A stretch of DNA of 15,827 nucleotides from a bacterium (lineage in GTDB: Bacteria > Hydrogenedentota > Hydrogenedentia > Hydrogenedentiales > SLHB01), in the NCBI GenBank assembly GCA_024231375.1, contig JAAEQP010000538.1, positions 1 through 15,827 on the forward strand, given 5' to 3'. A model generated the notes under the pieces. It did not search any database and had not been told where the DNA came from. It saw only the letters and a list, made by a program, of their open reading frames with translations. Below, piece after piece: positions 1-7,683 of the stretch (its first letter is position 1; the number at the start of each line of letters is the position of its first letter). The position numbers and the translations under genes were made by a program.

Positions 1-95
1 TAAGCTTACTGCGCAGATCGATCTCTCCTCCGTGGGCCGGAAGGGGTACGCGGGGCTGCACTCACAACGCAGACGCTATAGCAGATTGAGTTTTA

Positions 96-135
96 GTGCG
101 ATTGCCCTGCACATCCGGGCCAGGGCCAATCGCAC
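96..135. repeat. Strong intergenic hairpin
   Basis: The arm GTGCGATTG (96-104) pairs perfectly with CAATCGCAC (127-135). The stem continues as CCCT (105-108) with AGGG (122-125), leaving one bulged C at 126 and a 13-nt loop. Neither side has a clear T-run, so it is not a canonical intrinsic terminator. It could be a factor-assisted terminator of a gene outside the window, or a mobile palindromic repeat. The pairing is visible in the sequence; the role is unknown. Confidence 0.6.
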
Positions 136-210
136 CAAACCACCCTGAAATTGAAGAACACGTGAAGGGGGGATTTTGAGAGCCTGGCGCGGCGGCTGGC
201 CGGTCTGGAT

Positions 211-311
211 GTGCCACCCGCAAACTCGTTTGTGGGTGTGTCTCCGGGGACGCGGTTAGCCGCGGGGTCCGCACAATCCGGACACCCACAAGCTTCGCTT
301 GAAGGTGGCAC
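211..311. repeat. Cloverleaf-like palindromic element (REP-like)
   Basis: The outer arms GTGCCACC (211-218) and GGTGGCAC (304-311) are perfectly complementary. A second nested stem is TGTGGGTGT (231-239) with ACACCCACA (282-290). Three smaller hairpins lie around these stems: CAAAC/GTTTG (221-225 and 228-232), CGCGG/CCGCG (251-255 and 260-264) and CAAGC/GCTTG (289-293 and 297-301). The side hairpins share one base pair's worth of sequence with the long stem ends, so they are alternatives at the junctions. The whole could fold as a multi-branched cloverleaf. REP elements of many bacteria, and GTGGCAC-type palindromes in PVC-group genomes, look like this. A regulatory RNA leader is less likely because it lies upstream of the promoter at 325-354. 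Confidence 0.65.
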
Positions 312-324
312 ACGTGGCGCGAGA

Positions 325-354
325 TTGCCAGGTATCGCCTGTTCCGTGTATGAT
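325..354 (+). promoter_or_regulatory. Sigma70-type promoter of the TetR-family gene
   Basis: TTGCCA (325-330) matches the -35 consensus at five of six bases. TATGAT (349-354) matches the -10 consensus at five of six, with an 18-nt spacer. Transcription would start near 361 and leave a leader of about 80 nt before the ATG at 440. The spacer contains a short inverted repeat, CAGG-TATCG-CCTG (329-341). It could be a small operator for autoregulation, but its 4-bp arms are weak evidence. Confidence 0.6.
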
Positions 355-439
355 CTCCGCAACGGTGGGGATGTGTGCCAAAATGCCCGGTTGGGCCATG
401 GGAGGCCCGACGGCCACCGTCTTAAGGGGATTCTTGACG

Positions 440-1069
440 ATGAGTCGAGCGAAATTGGCGCCGCGGCGCGAGCCTTCCCAGGAACGAAGCCGCCAACGGG
501 TCGACATCATCCTGGACGCGGTGTCGGAATTGCTGGTCGAGCAGGGCTTCGACGCCGTCACGACCCGCGCCATTGCGGAGAAGGCGGGGGTCCCGGTCGG
601 CTCTATCTACCAGTTCTTCCCGAACAAGTACGCCGTGCTGAATGCGCTTGCGTCCCGGTTCCTGGACCGAATCCAGATTCCCTACGCAGCCATCGCGTCG
701 CTCGAAGGCCCTCGAACTCAGTGGGCCGACTATCTCGACGCGGCGGTGGACGCGCTGGCGGGCATCCTGTTCTCCGATCCGTCCATTCCCATCCTTTGGG
801 CCGGCATGCAGAACTCCGCGGAGCTTCGTGCTTCCGAGCAAGTGCATCGCCAGGCTGGCTTGGAAAGCAACATGATCCTTCTCAGACAGGCGCTTCCCCA
901 TGTGCCGGAGGATCGGTTGTACATGATCGGCAACGCCATGATCTGGACGCTGCAGGCTTTCCTGACATTTGCGATCGAGCTTGAGGAGCCCCGTCGATCT
1001 GAGGCGGTGGAGGAACTCAAGCGGGCGCTGAAGGCCTACGTTCGGAGTTACGTGGCCGAGACCGATTGA
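440..1069 (+). CDS. TetR/AcrR-family transcriptional regulator
   Basis: This is a 209-residue DNA-binding repressor-type protein, a usual length for TetR regulators. The N-terminal helix-turn-helix is clear: a helix around 21-36 (VDIILDAVSELL), then TTRAIAEKAGVPVGSIYQFF (41-60) and the typical NKYAVLNAL extension. The remaining ~140 residues are helical and form the ligand-binding and dimer domain, which gives no clue to the inducer. The ATG at 440 was chosen over an in-frame upstream start at 299 because AAGGGGA (424-430) lies nine bases before it, the protein then begins at the normal family position, and the upstream extension would include the promoter. TetR proteins usually repress themselves or a neighbour. 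The next gene, a prepilin-like protein, has a 7-bp inverted repeat around its putative promoter, so it is a possible target (inference). Confidence 0.93.
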   Translation: MSRAKLAPRREPSQERSRQRVDIILDAVSELLVEQGFDAVTTRAIAEKAGVPVGSIYQFFPNKYAVLNALASRFLDRIQIPYAAIASLEGPRTQWADYLDAAVDALAGILFSDPSIPILWAGMQNSAELRASEQVHRQAGLESNMILLRQALPHVPEDRLYMIGNAMIWTLQAFLTFAIELEEPRRSEAVEELKRALKAYVRSYVAETD

Positions 1070-1091
1070 CATTTTCACTTCCTTCTGCGAA

Positions 1092-1133
1092 AACAGTACA
1101 GTTGCGTTCTGGGCGAAAACGTGACATACTGTT
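1092..1133 (+). promoter_or_regulatory. Possible promoter with flanking inverted repeat
   Basis: TTGCGT (1102-1107) and CATACT (1125-1130), 17 nt apart, form a weak sigma70-like promoter. A perfect 7-bp inverted repeat, AACAGTA (1092-1098) and TACTGTT (1127-1133), brackets it. The site lies between the TetR gene and the prepilin-like gene, about 75 nt upstream of the latter's start. It could be an operator for the adjacent regulator, but a repeat of this size with a 28-nt gap can arise by chance. Confidence 0.3.
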
Positions 1134-1208
1134 CATGTTTTAGGGGCGTTGGTATTGTATTTGGCATCATCCTGGGGCGGGATCCCCAAGGAGGAGGGAG
1201 GACATCCG

Positions 1209-2225
1209 ATGAAGAGGAAGGGGTTCACTCTGATCGAGTTGTTGGTCGTTATTGCCATCATCGGCATCCTGGCAGCCATTCTGCTCCCGGCGTTGGCACG
1301 CGCACGGGAGGCGGCGCGGCGGGCAAGTTGTCAGAACAATCTGAAGCAGTTGGGGTTGGTAGGGAAGATGTTCGCGAACGAGTCCAAGGGGGAGAAATGG
1401 CCGCGTGTGCAGGGCGACGGGCCCTGGGGGCCGGGTGCGGTGCCGGCGTCGTGCGAGGCGTTGCCGAACCTGGACAGCACGGACGTGAGTCAAGTCGGCT
1501 TCTCGTGGACGAACATGTTCAATTGCGAGGAGGTGTATCCCGAGTACATGACGGATCCGAATATTCTGGAGTGCCCGTCGGACCCGCACAAGAACAATCC
1601 CGGGAATGAGTACTGGGAGCTTACGGGCGACGGGTGCCCGTACGTGGGCTATCTGGTGGAAGCGGATTGCTCGTACTGGTACATGGGGTACGCCGTGGAT
1701 CGCGTGGACGACAGCGATCCGCAGGTGGCGAGTGTGTTGGCGGGCGGCGCTCAGATCCCGGCACAGATTGACGTCCTGTTCTCGGCGTGGTACACGGCCA
1801 GTGACTGGATCATGGACAACGACCCGAGCAACGATTCCGTCATGGACGACGACGTGACGGAAGGAACCGGGCTGGGGCATGCCGACCCCGTCGCGCCGCA
1901 CGGTAACGGGGGCGGAAGCACCATCTACCGGTTGCGGGAAGGCATCGAACGGTTCATGGTGAGCGACATCAACAATCCCGCCGCCACTGCGATGGGCCAG
2001 AGCGAGTTGCCGGTGATGTGGGACAGCATCAGCGCTGGGCTGGGCGATTTCGTGTCGATGAACCATGTTCCGGGCGGGTGCAACGTGCTGTACATGGACG
2101 GGCACGTACGGTTCGTCCGGTACGGGTCGGGTCTGCATCCCTGCACGAACGGCGGGGACGGCTCCGGCGGATTCGCGCAGTTCATCAGCTTCGTCAACGA
2201 CATCTTCCTGACGGGGCTGCCGTAG
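1209..2225 (+). CDS. Prepilin-like protein with H-X-DG motif (DUF1559-type)
   Basis: This 338-residue protein starts with a type IV prepilin leader: MKRKG, cleavage before FTLIE, then a hydrophobic helix (about 6-30) and the charged [20 protein letters not shown] segment. Prepilin peptidase would cut after Gly5 and methylate Phe6. The C-terminal part carries the processing-associated motif usually called H-X9-DG. Here it runs from His286 to Asp297-Gly298 and has ten intervening residues instead of nine. Proteins of this class are numerous in Planctomycetota, Lentisphaerota and relatives and are thought to be surface pseudopilins; their role is not established. The start was set at 1209 because a strong AAGGAGGAGGGA (1188-1199) precedes it and the leader then has canonical length. 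The middle of the protein is acidic, aromatic-rich and contains several cysteines, which suits an exported fold. Confidence 0.93.
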   Translation: MKRKGFTLIELLVVIAIIGILAAILLPALARAREAARRASCQNNLKQLGLVGKMFANESKGEKWPRVQGDGPWGPGAVPASCEALPNLDSTDVSQVGFSWTNMFNCEEVYPEYMTDPNILECPSDPHKNNPGNEYWELTGDGCPYVGYLVEADCSYWYMGYAVDRVDDSDPQVASVLAGGAQIPAQIDVLFSAWYTASDWIMDNDPSNDSVMDDDVTEGTGLGHADPVAPHGNGGGSTIYRLREGIERFMVSDINNPAATAMGQSELPVMWDSISAGLGDFVSMNHVPGGCNVLYMDGHVRFVRYGSGLHPCTNGGDGSGGFAQFISFVNDIFLTGLP

Positions 2226-2251
2226 CCGACGTAGCGCGAAGGTGGTAGCAG

Positions 2252-2288
2252 ACGGCGACCGGGGCACAAGCCCCGGCCGCCGTTTATC
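2252..2288 (+). terminator. Intrinsic-type terminator after the prepilin-like gene
   Basis: A 14-bp GC-rich stem (2252-2265 with 2270-2283) has a single A-C mismatch and an ACAA loop. A short, weak T-rich tail (TTTATC) follows. It starts 26 bases after the stop codon at 2225. The stem is very stable, but the tail is poorer than in a textbook terminator. Confidence 0.7.
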
Positions 2289-2481
2289 ATCTCTCGCGTC
2301 GTCAGCCGTGGACTGCCTGCGTCCGGCCCTCATGTCCCCCCCGACATTGTGCAGAACGGCACGCGATCCAACTGCCTTGTCCCGGGATGCGTGCGGCCCG
2401 TGGCGAGCGGGCTCCGGTCAGTTCGTCATCTGCGCGGGCTGGCGTGTAGGCAATCGCTGGCCGACAACGCGTTCCGATGGT

Positions 2482-2521
2482 GGCGTCGCGAGGCGACGTG
2501 AAGGCGTCGCGAGGCGACGTG
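2482..2521. repeat. Two tandem hairpin repeats, period 21
   Basis: The 19-base unit GGCGTCGCGAGGCGACGTG occurs at 2482-2500 and again, identically, at 2503-2521. Each unit contains a perfect 6-bp stem CGTCGC/GCGACG with a GAG loop (2484-2498 and 2505-2519). The pair lies 26 bases past the stop of the minus-strand ankyrin gene. It may act as a bidirectional transcript end, or be an intergenic palindromic repeat. Confidence 0.65.
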
Positions 2522-2546
2522 GTGGCGCGCCGCCAAGGGGCGCGGG

Positions 2547-3068
2547 TTAGAAGGTGCCTCCTCGCGTACCCAGGACGTCCGCCAACTCTTCGTAGCCCAT
2601 GAGTTTCGCGATAGCCAACGGCGTGAGGCCGCCGGTGTAGTCGTTGCGGGCGTTGACGTCCGCGCCGTAATCGAGCAGGGTCTCGGCCACGTCGGACCGG
2701 CCGTTCATGGATGCCCAATGCAAGGTGGTCATGCCGTACCCGTCTTCGAGGCTCACGTCGGCGCCATTCTCGATGAGGATCGAGACGGAATCCGTGTGCC
2801 CGCGGCGCACGGCCTTGTGCAGGGGGGTATCGCCGCGTCCGTCACGCTCTCCCGTGCTGGCCCCGGTCGCCAGGAGCTTCTTGACGGCCTTCTCGAGGCC
2901 CCAGTAGGCGGCGCGGTGGAGCAGGGAGTCTCCAGACCCGCGTTCGGGGCTGTCTTCCTGCTCTTGCCGAAGCACAATCTCGGTGAGCGTGGGATGCCCG
3001 CTCTTCGCGGCGCGGCTGACGGGCGTCTCGCCATCAGCATCCATTTCGTAGAACCAATGAACTGGCAT
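2547..3068 (-). CDS. Ankyrin-repeat protein
   Basis: This 173-residue protein is made almost wholly of ankyrin repeats, which are helix-turn-helix protein-binding modules. Four or five repeats can be read: a degenerate one at about 12-36, then 47-77 (DSLLHRAAYWG), 79-110 (DTPLHKAVRRGHTD), 112-143 (TTLHWASMNGRSD, ending GADVNARN) and 147-173 (LTPLAIAKLMG). It has no signal peptide or membrane segment, so it is probably cytoplasmic, and its binding partner cannot be told. ATG at 3068 was chosen because GGAGG (3079-3083) sits ten bases upstream; an in-frame TTG at 3077 is only one base from that site. It is transcribed in the same direction as the GH106-like operon but separated by about 300 bases. 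A weak TTCAAG/TACACT pair upstream could be its promoter. Confidence 0.87.
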   Translation of the reverse strand: MPVHWFYEMDADGETPVSRAAKSGHPTLTEIVLRQEQEDSPERGSGDSLLHRAAYWGLEKAVKKLLATGASTGERDGRGDTPLHKAVRRGHTDSVSILIENGADVSLEDGYGMTTLHWASMNGRSDVAETLLDYGADVNARNDYTGGLTPLAIAKLMGYEELADVLGTRGGTF

Positions 3069-3371
3069 CGTATTCAATCCTCCGGGCTACCCGTTCCCGA
3101 GTGTACTCACGTTTCCTCGCCTCTTGAACGATGCAATCCCGATGCCAACTCCTGAGCCGGGGCAGACCGAGCATCGCCGCCGGATCATAACTCATTGCCA
3201 AAGAATGCCTTGTCGCAAGCCTGGCACCGAGGCACCACGACTCGGCCCAGACCCGAAGCACCGTAAAACGGCACATCAGTTCGTCAGATTGACGAATCCT
3301 TGCCACGGAGCGCTACCCCACGCACCCCTCCGCCCAGCAAACAGTTTCCAGCGCGGGCACATGCCCCAGCG
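3069..3371. other. Intergenic region between ankyrin gene and GH106-like gene
   Basis: I see no gene here. The stretch contains the ankyrin ribosome binding site (3079-3083), a perfect 7-bp hairpin at 3280-3296, a small CCGT/ACGG hairpin (3261-3271), and an interrupted stem AGCGCGGGC/GCCC-CA-GCGCT (3350-3373) that overlaps the stop codon of the GH106-like gene. One or more of these may end the upstream minus-strand transcript. Confidence 0.5.
3280..3296 (-). terminator. Hairpin, possible end of the glycan operon
   Basis: TTCGTCA (3280-3286) and TGACGAA (3290-3296) form a perfect 7-bp stem with a 3-nt loop, about 75 bases past the stop of the GH106-like gene. No T-run follows directly; TTTT occurs only about 12 nt further on the minus strand, inside the small hairpin at 3261-3271. 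It may equally be an operator-like palindrome. Confidence 0.3.
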
Positions 3372-6300
3372 CTAGGAGGCCGGGTAGAACGCCACCTGCA
3401 CACGGCGGGGAGCGTATGGCTCAATCTCGACCGTGTTCTTGCCTGGCTTCAGCAGCCGGGTCACGTCAAGCCGGAACGGTGCTCCGATGCAACCGCCGGC
3501 ATAGGAACCGTTTATATGCACGGCCGCGCCCTCTTGAACTCCTTCCATCTCCAGACAGGCGCGCATCGCACCGTCCAGGGAGCCATTGGGCAGAACGCAT
3601 TCGCCAATGAACGGGTCCGCGAGGAGAATTGGGTTGGAGCCGATCGGACCCCACGGCCGGTCACCATAGACCGCCACCTCTCTGGCCTTCTTCCAGCCTG
3701 AATCGTCGAACCCCGGCTTGGCCCAGCCCCGTGCCTTCTCTTTGGACGAGGTCCATGACGAATCGACGGCACCCTCCATCCGTGCGCCGTCGGCGAACTC
3801 GATGTGATAGGCGCCGATGAGTCCGGCCGGACTGGCTTGGTCGGTCGCGTTGACCGCTTCGATGGCGATGGCGTTGACGCCCGGACGCAGGGCCTTGGCC
3901 ATGTCCAGCAGCTTGGGCGTCCGCCACGCCTCCAGTCCCGGGTCGTTTCGTCCGATTTCGACGCCGTTCACATGGAGCACGAATTCGTTGTCCGCGCTCA
4001 ACAGAAACGGCGCGGACGTCACGGCATTGTCGTCCGGCAATGTCATCTCGGTCCGGAACCAGCGCTTGCCCGGAAACGCCAATCTCCCTGGCTTGCCCTC
4101 CGAATACCAGACCCAGGACGTGTTGCGTAGCGAAATGGAGACAACGACGGGCGCGTCGGCGGCCCGACTACGCTTGACCGCGACCGCGGGACGCAGGGGC
4201 TCCCTCTCTCCGTCGATCCGCGGTGGCCGGCTGATCGACTCGTCGCGAAACACGATCACAACGCTTTCATTCGGTTCCAACGTGAGCGCGAATTCGGTAC
4301 CGTCGTCTCCTTGCCCAAAGGTCTTCAGCGCCGTGAAGGTGTTGCGCATGGCGTCCCAACACTCGGGCGTGCCCGCCACGTTAGCGCGAAGCCGGAACTG
4401 TTTGGCTTCTCCTTTGTGGTCCTGGTTGCAGACAAGGAACACATCGCGGCCGTCTTTGACCCGATGCAGGGCATGGAGCCAATGGCCCGTGTCGCCTTCG
4501 AGTACTTCGATGACAGGCTGCACGTTGGCGTCACCGGCCAACATGGCGGTCAGGTCTTCCGGCGTTGGCGTTCCGCTCATAAGATAGGCCCGGCCACCGG
4601 CGGGACTGGAACCACAGAGAATCCAGGGCTTATCGCCCACGTCTGGCGTCGAGCCCCAGATAGCGTCCCGCACGGCGGCAATGTCCTCGGAGGACTTGCC
4701 CAACGTCGCGGACTTGGTCGGCAGGAGTCCGTACCCAACAACGACTCCCCCTGCATCGAGAAACTGCTTGGCCTTGACCAGCGCGTCGTAGGGGATTGCC
4801 TCCACGGGCGGCACGACCAGCACGCGGTAGGCCTCGTCATGCAGACGTACCATTTCGCCATCGACCTCGGCGTCGTCGGCGAACACGTCGTAGGGCATCC
4901 AGTCGCAGTCGTAGAGCGCGTCTTGAAGGGCGGTGGTGAAGTCTTCCGGTTTCACGGCCCGGCCCACGTGGGCACTGTTGCCGCAGAAGAGCAACGCCAC
5001 GGGGCACACGTGCCGACCGCCATGGAGAAGCAGGCTCAACCGGTTGGTGTAGTCCGCCCAGACGCGGTAGAGGGGCCAGCGCGGCTCCTGGCCATCGTTG
5101 TAGAAGTAGGGCGGGCAGTCGGTGTCGTTGGGCGCTTTCGGATTAAACGAATGGGTGATCATGAAGTTCACGCCGCGCACCTGATGCTGATCGACGAGCC
5201 ATTTCATCTCGGGGTAGGTGAGATGTTGCCCATAGGCGCCAAAGATCTCGCACATGGCGAGGTCGTCTTTCTTGGCGTAGACGTGGGAAATGGAACTGGT
5301 GAGCTTGGGAAGCTGATAGATGTCGCGCACGCGCTGGCCGGGGTAGAGTTGGTTCACAACAAGGTCCATGCCGCCCATGGACGAGTACTTCTGCATCTGG
5401 AACATGTTGCCCGCGCCGAGACCATGGTCGAGATATAGGAAGCCGTGGTCCATGAAGTGACCGATGGAGGCCACGTCGCGTTCCTCGCACCAGTCGGTCA
5501 TGGTGCCGTACATGGTGCGGCCCCATGCCTCGAAGAGCGCGTCCACATACGCGTATCGCGCGGCTATCTGTTCGTCGCCCGCGAGTTTGAACTTCCACGC
5601 CACCAGAGCTTTGGCGCGATCGACGCCACGCTCGGACAAGACGATATCCACCTCGGTGCCCCAATCGCCTTGGGTTTCAGGCTCATCGTAGAAGAATCCA
5701 ACGATGTGTTCGCCGAAATCTTCCCGGTACCGGTCGTAGTGAGGCTGATAGACCGTGTCCATGAACCAGTCGACACAATCTTGGCTGGCGCCGTCGAGGG
5801 TGCGTTGCCCGTTCTGTCGCGCGACAGGGGCCAGTTCCCAGACAAAGGTCATGATGCGCCATTTGCCTGCGGGCGCTTTCCAGGAGAGGGCGCCGTCCTT
5901 CACGCTGTCCGTCAGGTCTATCAGCGAGTCACCGTCAACGCCGTCGCCCGCTTCGCGTCCCGCGATGACGGCGACAAGATGCGCCGGGTCCAGGTCGGTT
6001 GCCTCGTAGGTTGATCCGCCGTCGATGCCAACTTCCGCCGCCGTGAGCCGTTTTGCGCCGTACTGTTCCGGCACGCGGCGTCCCATGGTCTGGCTGGGCC
6101 ACCAGGCGTCGTCAAAGATCCACATCCTGAGGTCGAGACGTTTGGCGGTTTCCAGGCACACGTCCAGGTCGTGATACCAGCGCGGACCAAGCCAGTCGCT
6201 GTGGGGCCGCGATTCGGCGCAGAAACTCCCGTTGTTGCCCTCCGCCACCTTCTCGAGGTAGGAGGCCAAGCGTTCGGGTGTTTCGTTGTCGTCACCGTGA

Positions 6301-6458
6301 AGCCAGAAGAGGGGGCCGGTCAACCGGCGGGCCTCCATGGGCACATCGCGGAATTGCGCTTCAAGCGATCCCCAAGCGTCCGAGGCTTCCGCGAAACACG
6401 CTGGGGCAACCAAGACGAGAAGTAAGGCCATGCCAGCGAAGACAACCATTTCACGCAT
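3372..6458 (-). CDS. Secreted GH106-like glycoside hydrolase with C-terminal jelly rolls
   Basis: This 1028-residue exported enzyme probably attacks a glycan outside the cytoplasm. A signal peptide (MREMVVFAGMALLLVLVAP, cleavage near ACFA-EA) opens it. The core resembles the alpha-L-rhamnosidase family GH106: LFWLHGDDNETPERLASYLE, then MWIFDDAWWPS, YDEPE (258-261) and CEIFGAYG with Glu404, a candidate catalytic acid. A domain near 525-690 looks like a glutamine-amidotransferase/GH42-type trimerisation fold. The C-terminal third has beta-sandwich features (VLHVNGVEIGR; FDDSGWKKA; PGKNTVEIE) like the sugar-binding domains of rhamnosidases. The start at 6458 is preferred over one 108 bases upstream because it gives the signal peptide. 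It overlaps the GT2 stop by eight bases (ATGCGTGA), implying coupled translation. GH106 membership is by motif resemblance; substrate is unproven. Confidence 0.82.
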   Translation of the reverse strand: MREMVVFAGMALLLVLVAPACFAEASDAWGSLEAQFRDVPMEARRLTGPLFWLHGDDNETPERLASYLEKVAEGNNGSFCAESRPHSDWLGPRWYHDLDVCLETAKRLDLRMWIFDDAWWPSQTMGRRVPEQYGAKRLTAAEVGIDGGSTYEATDLDPAHLVAVIAGREAGDGVDGDSLIDLTDSVKDGALSWKAPAGKWRIMTFVWELAPVARQNGQRTLDGASQDCVDWFMDTVYQPHYDRYREDFGEHIVGFFYDEPETQGDWGTEVDIVLSERGVDRAKALVAWKFKLAGDEQIAARYAYVDALFEAWGRTMYGTMTDWCEERDVASIGHFMDHGFLYLDHGLGAGNMFQMQKYSSMGGMDLVVNQLYPGQRVRDIYQLPKLTSSISHVYAKKDDLAMCEIFGAYGQHLTYPEMKWLVDQHQVRGVNFMITHSFNPKAPNDTDCPPYFYNDGQEPRWPLYRVWADYTNRLSLLLHGGRHVCPVALLFCGNSAHVGRAVKPEDFTTALQDALYDCDWMPYDVFADDAEVDGEMVRLHDEAYRVLVVPPVEAIPYDALVKAKQFLDAGGVVVGYGLLPTKSATLGKSSEDIAAVRDAIWGSTPDVGDKPWILCGSSPAGGRAYLMSGTPTPEDLTAMLAGDANVQPVIEVLEGDTGHWLHALHRVKDGRDVFLVCNQDHKGEAKQFRLRANVAGTPECWDAMRNTFTALKTFGQGDDGTEFALTLEPNESVVIVFRDESISRPPRIDGEREPLRPAVAVKRSRAADAPVVVSISLRNTSWVWYSEGKPGRLAFPGKRWFRTEMTLPDDNAVTSAPFLLSADNEFVLHVNGVEIGRNDPGLEAWRTPKLLDMAKALRPGVNAIAIEAVNATDQASPAGLIGAYHIEFADGARMEGAVDSSWTSSKEKARGWAKPGFDDSGWKKAREVAVYGDRPWGPIGSNPILLADPFIGECVLPNGSLDGAMRACLEMEGVQEGAAVHINGSYAGGCIGAPFRLDVTRLLKPGKNTVEIEPYAPRRVQVAFYPAS

Positions 6459-7680
6459 CGGTTTTCCCACTCTCCCCCGCCGGATTCTCAGCGGCTTGGT
6501 CCAACTCGGCCTGCCGGGTCGTACGTTGCCAGATGGTGTCGCGTTTCCGCACGAGCATGCCCACATAGATGGGGACCTTCCACAACAGAAAGAACGGCAC
6601 CGTGAACAGATACAACCATACTCTGCCTGGAGCCCTGCTCAATGCAAGTCCGCCCAGCACGTGGAAGGCCGTGGCTGCGAGGCAGTAGCCCATGACCGGT
6701 AGCCAGACAGGATGTACAAACGCGAGCGCGGCCAGAACCACTTGCCCCATCACGAGTAGCGACAGGGGCGGCACAAGGATGTCGAGTACGGCATCGAAGA
6801 AACGCCAGCGCCACTTCGTCAACGCCGCTTTGAGCAACACGGGTAGGTGGGTGCGGTACAGGTCGAACCGGCCCCCCTCCCATCTGCGTCGTTGCGTGTC
6901 GGCCTCACTACGCCCGGCAGGCATTTCGGACAGCAGTCGCGCGTCGGGGTTGTAGCCGACACGGTGACCGTCGATCAGGAGACGAACCGAGAATTCGATG
7001 TCCTCGACGACTGAGTGGGCAGGCCATCCGTAGTGGAGCAACACGTCCGAGCGGAAGGCCATGCCATTGCCTTTGAGGCCCGACGACGCACCCAGCATGC
7101 AGCGTCCGCAGGCGCGCACGTGGTTGATGAGTGCGAAACCCGCATAGGTCAACGCGGTGCGCCAGTTGTGATCGGGATTGGAGACGCCGTTGAATGATTG
7201 CGCCACCACGGCGTCCGGTGCGGAAAGGCTGGCGGCCAGTTCGGGTAGAAATGCGGCGTTCGCCGTGGCATCCGCGTCGATGAGCGCAATCGCCTCGAAG
7301 GGAGCCAGCGTGTCGCGATGGGTCCGCAGGCACCAGTCGAGGGCCTGTCCCTTGCCGGGATTCTCGGGGTCGTGTCGCTCGAACACTTCGGCGCCGGCTT
7401 CGCGCGCCCGGTCCGCCGTGAGGTCGGTGCAGTTGTCGGCGATCACGAACACCTGGAACCGGTCCCGGGGGTAGTCGACCCTGAGCAGCGAGCCGACCGA
7501 CGCTTCGATCTGGAGTTCCTCGTTGTGCGCGGGCACGAGGACGGCCACGGTCATGGCGTCGGTGTTGTCACCGGTCCGCTTACGGAAGAACAGGGCCGCC
7601 AGGGTCACAATCGCCAGGTAGGTGGCGATAACGACGAAGAAGGCGACAGGAACCGCGAAGATGATGTCGAATACAATCAT
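6451..7680 (-). CDS. Membrane glycosyltransferase family 2 (processive type)
   Basis: This 409-residue inner-membrane enzyme adds sugars from a nucleotide-sugar donor to a growing glycan. It has one N-terminal membrane helix (about 5-33), the GT-A catalytic domain (44-290) and three to four C-terminal helices (about 297-378). Catalytic features are complete: AHNE (51-54), the DAD metal site (135-137), ED (226-227, the general base region), and QRRRW (263-267), the QxxRW signature of processive enzymes such as cellulose, hyaluronan and poly-N-acetylglucosamine synthases. IWQRTTR (383-389) matches the W-x-R-T-x-R motif after the last helix of PNAG-type synthases. The start lies three bases past the stop of the GT4 gene, so the two are co-translated. 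The sugar cannot be read from the sequence. Confidence 0.9.
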   Translation of the reverse strand: MIVFDIIFAVPVAFFVVIATYLAIVTLAALFFRKRTGDNTDAMTVAVLVPAHNEELQIEASVGSLLRVDYPRDRFQVFVIADNCTDLTADRAREAGAEVFERHDPENPGKGQALDWCLRTHRDTLAPFEAIALIDADATANAAFLPELAASLSAPDAVVAQSFNGVSNPDHNWRTALTYAGFALINHVRACGRCMLGASSGLKGNGMAFRSDVLLHYGWPAHSVVEDIEFSVRLLIDGHRVGYNPDARLLSEMPAGRSEADTQRRRWEGGRFDLYRTHLPVLLKAALTKWRWRFFDAVLDILVPPLSLLVMGQVVLAALAFVHPVWLPVMGYCLAATAFHVLGGLALSRAPGRVWLYLFTVPFFLLWKVPIYVGMLVRKRDTIWQRTTRQAELDQAAENPAGESGKTDA

Positions 7681-7683
7681 ACG

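Larger units (their letters stand above)
1..439. other. Gene-free left end of window
   Basis: I find no convincing coding region here. Short open frames on both strands lack a ribosome binding site and any family signature, and they run through palindromes. The stretch holds a 13-bp hairpin (96-135), a cloverleaf-like palindromic element (211-311), a sigma70-type promoter (325-354) and the 5' leader of the TetR-family gene, with its ribosome binding site at about 424-430. The first ~90 bases show nothing I can assign; they may flank a gene lying to the left. Confidence 0.6.
2226..2546. other. Convergent intergenic region
   Basis: This lies between the 3' ends of the prepilin-like gene (+) and the ankyrin gene (-). 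It contains the hairpin terminator at 2252-2288 and the two tandem hairpins at 2484-2519. The rest (about 2290-2480) shows no gene or structure I can support. Open frames here have no ribosome binding site or recognisable protein. Confidence 0.6.

Noticed and set aside
211..984. Plus-strand open frame of 257 codons overlapping the TetR gene in another frame
   Set aside because: It starts inside the palindromic element, and the overlapping frame encodes an unmistakable TetR helix-turn-helix.
1167..2333. Minus-strand open frame of 388 codons
   Set aside because: It is antisense to the clear prepilin-like gene. Its translation is Arg/His/Val-rich without any family motif, and it has no ribosome binding site.
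3085..3125. TTCAAG/TACACT promoter-like pair upstream of the ankyrin gene
   Set aside because: It has only three and four matches to consensus, which is common by chance.
4311..5438. Plus-strand open frame of 375 codons inside the GH106-like gene
   Set aside because: It is an antisense shadow produced by high GC content. The opposite strand has recognisable glycoside-hydrolase motifs and a signal peptide.
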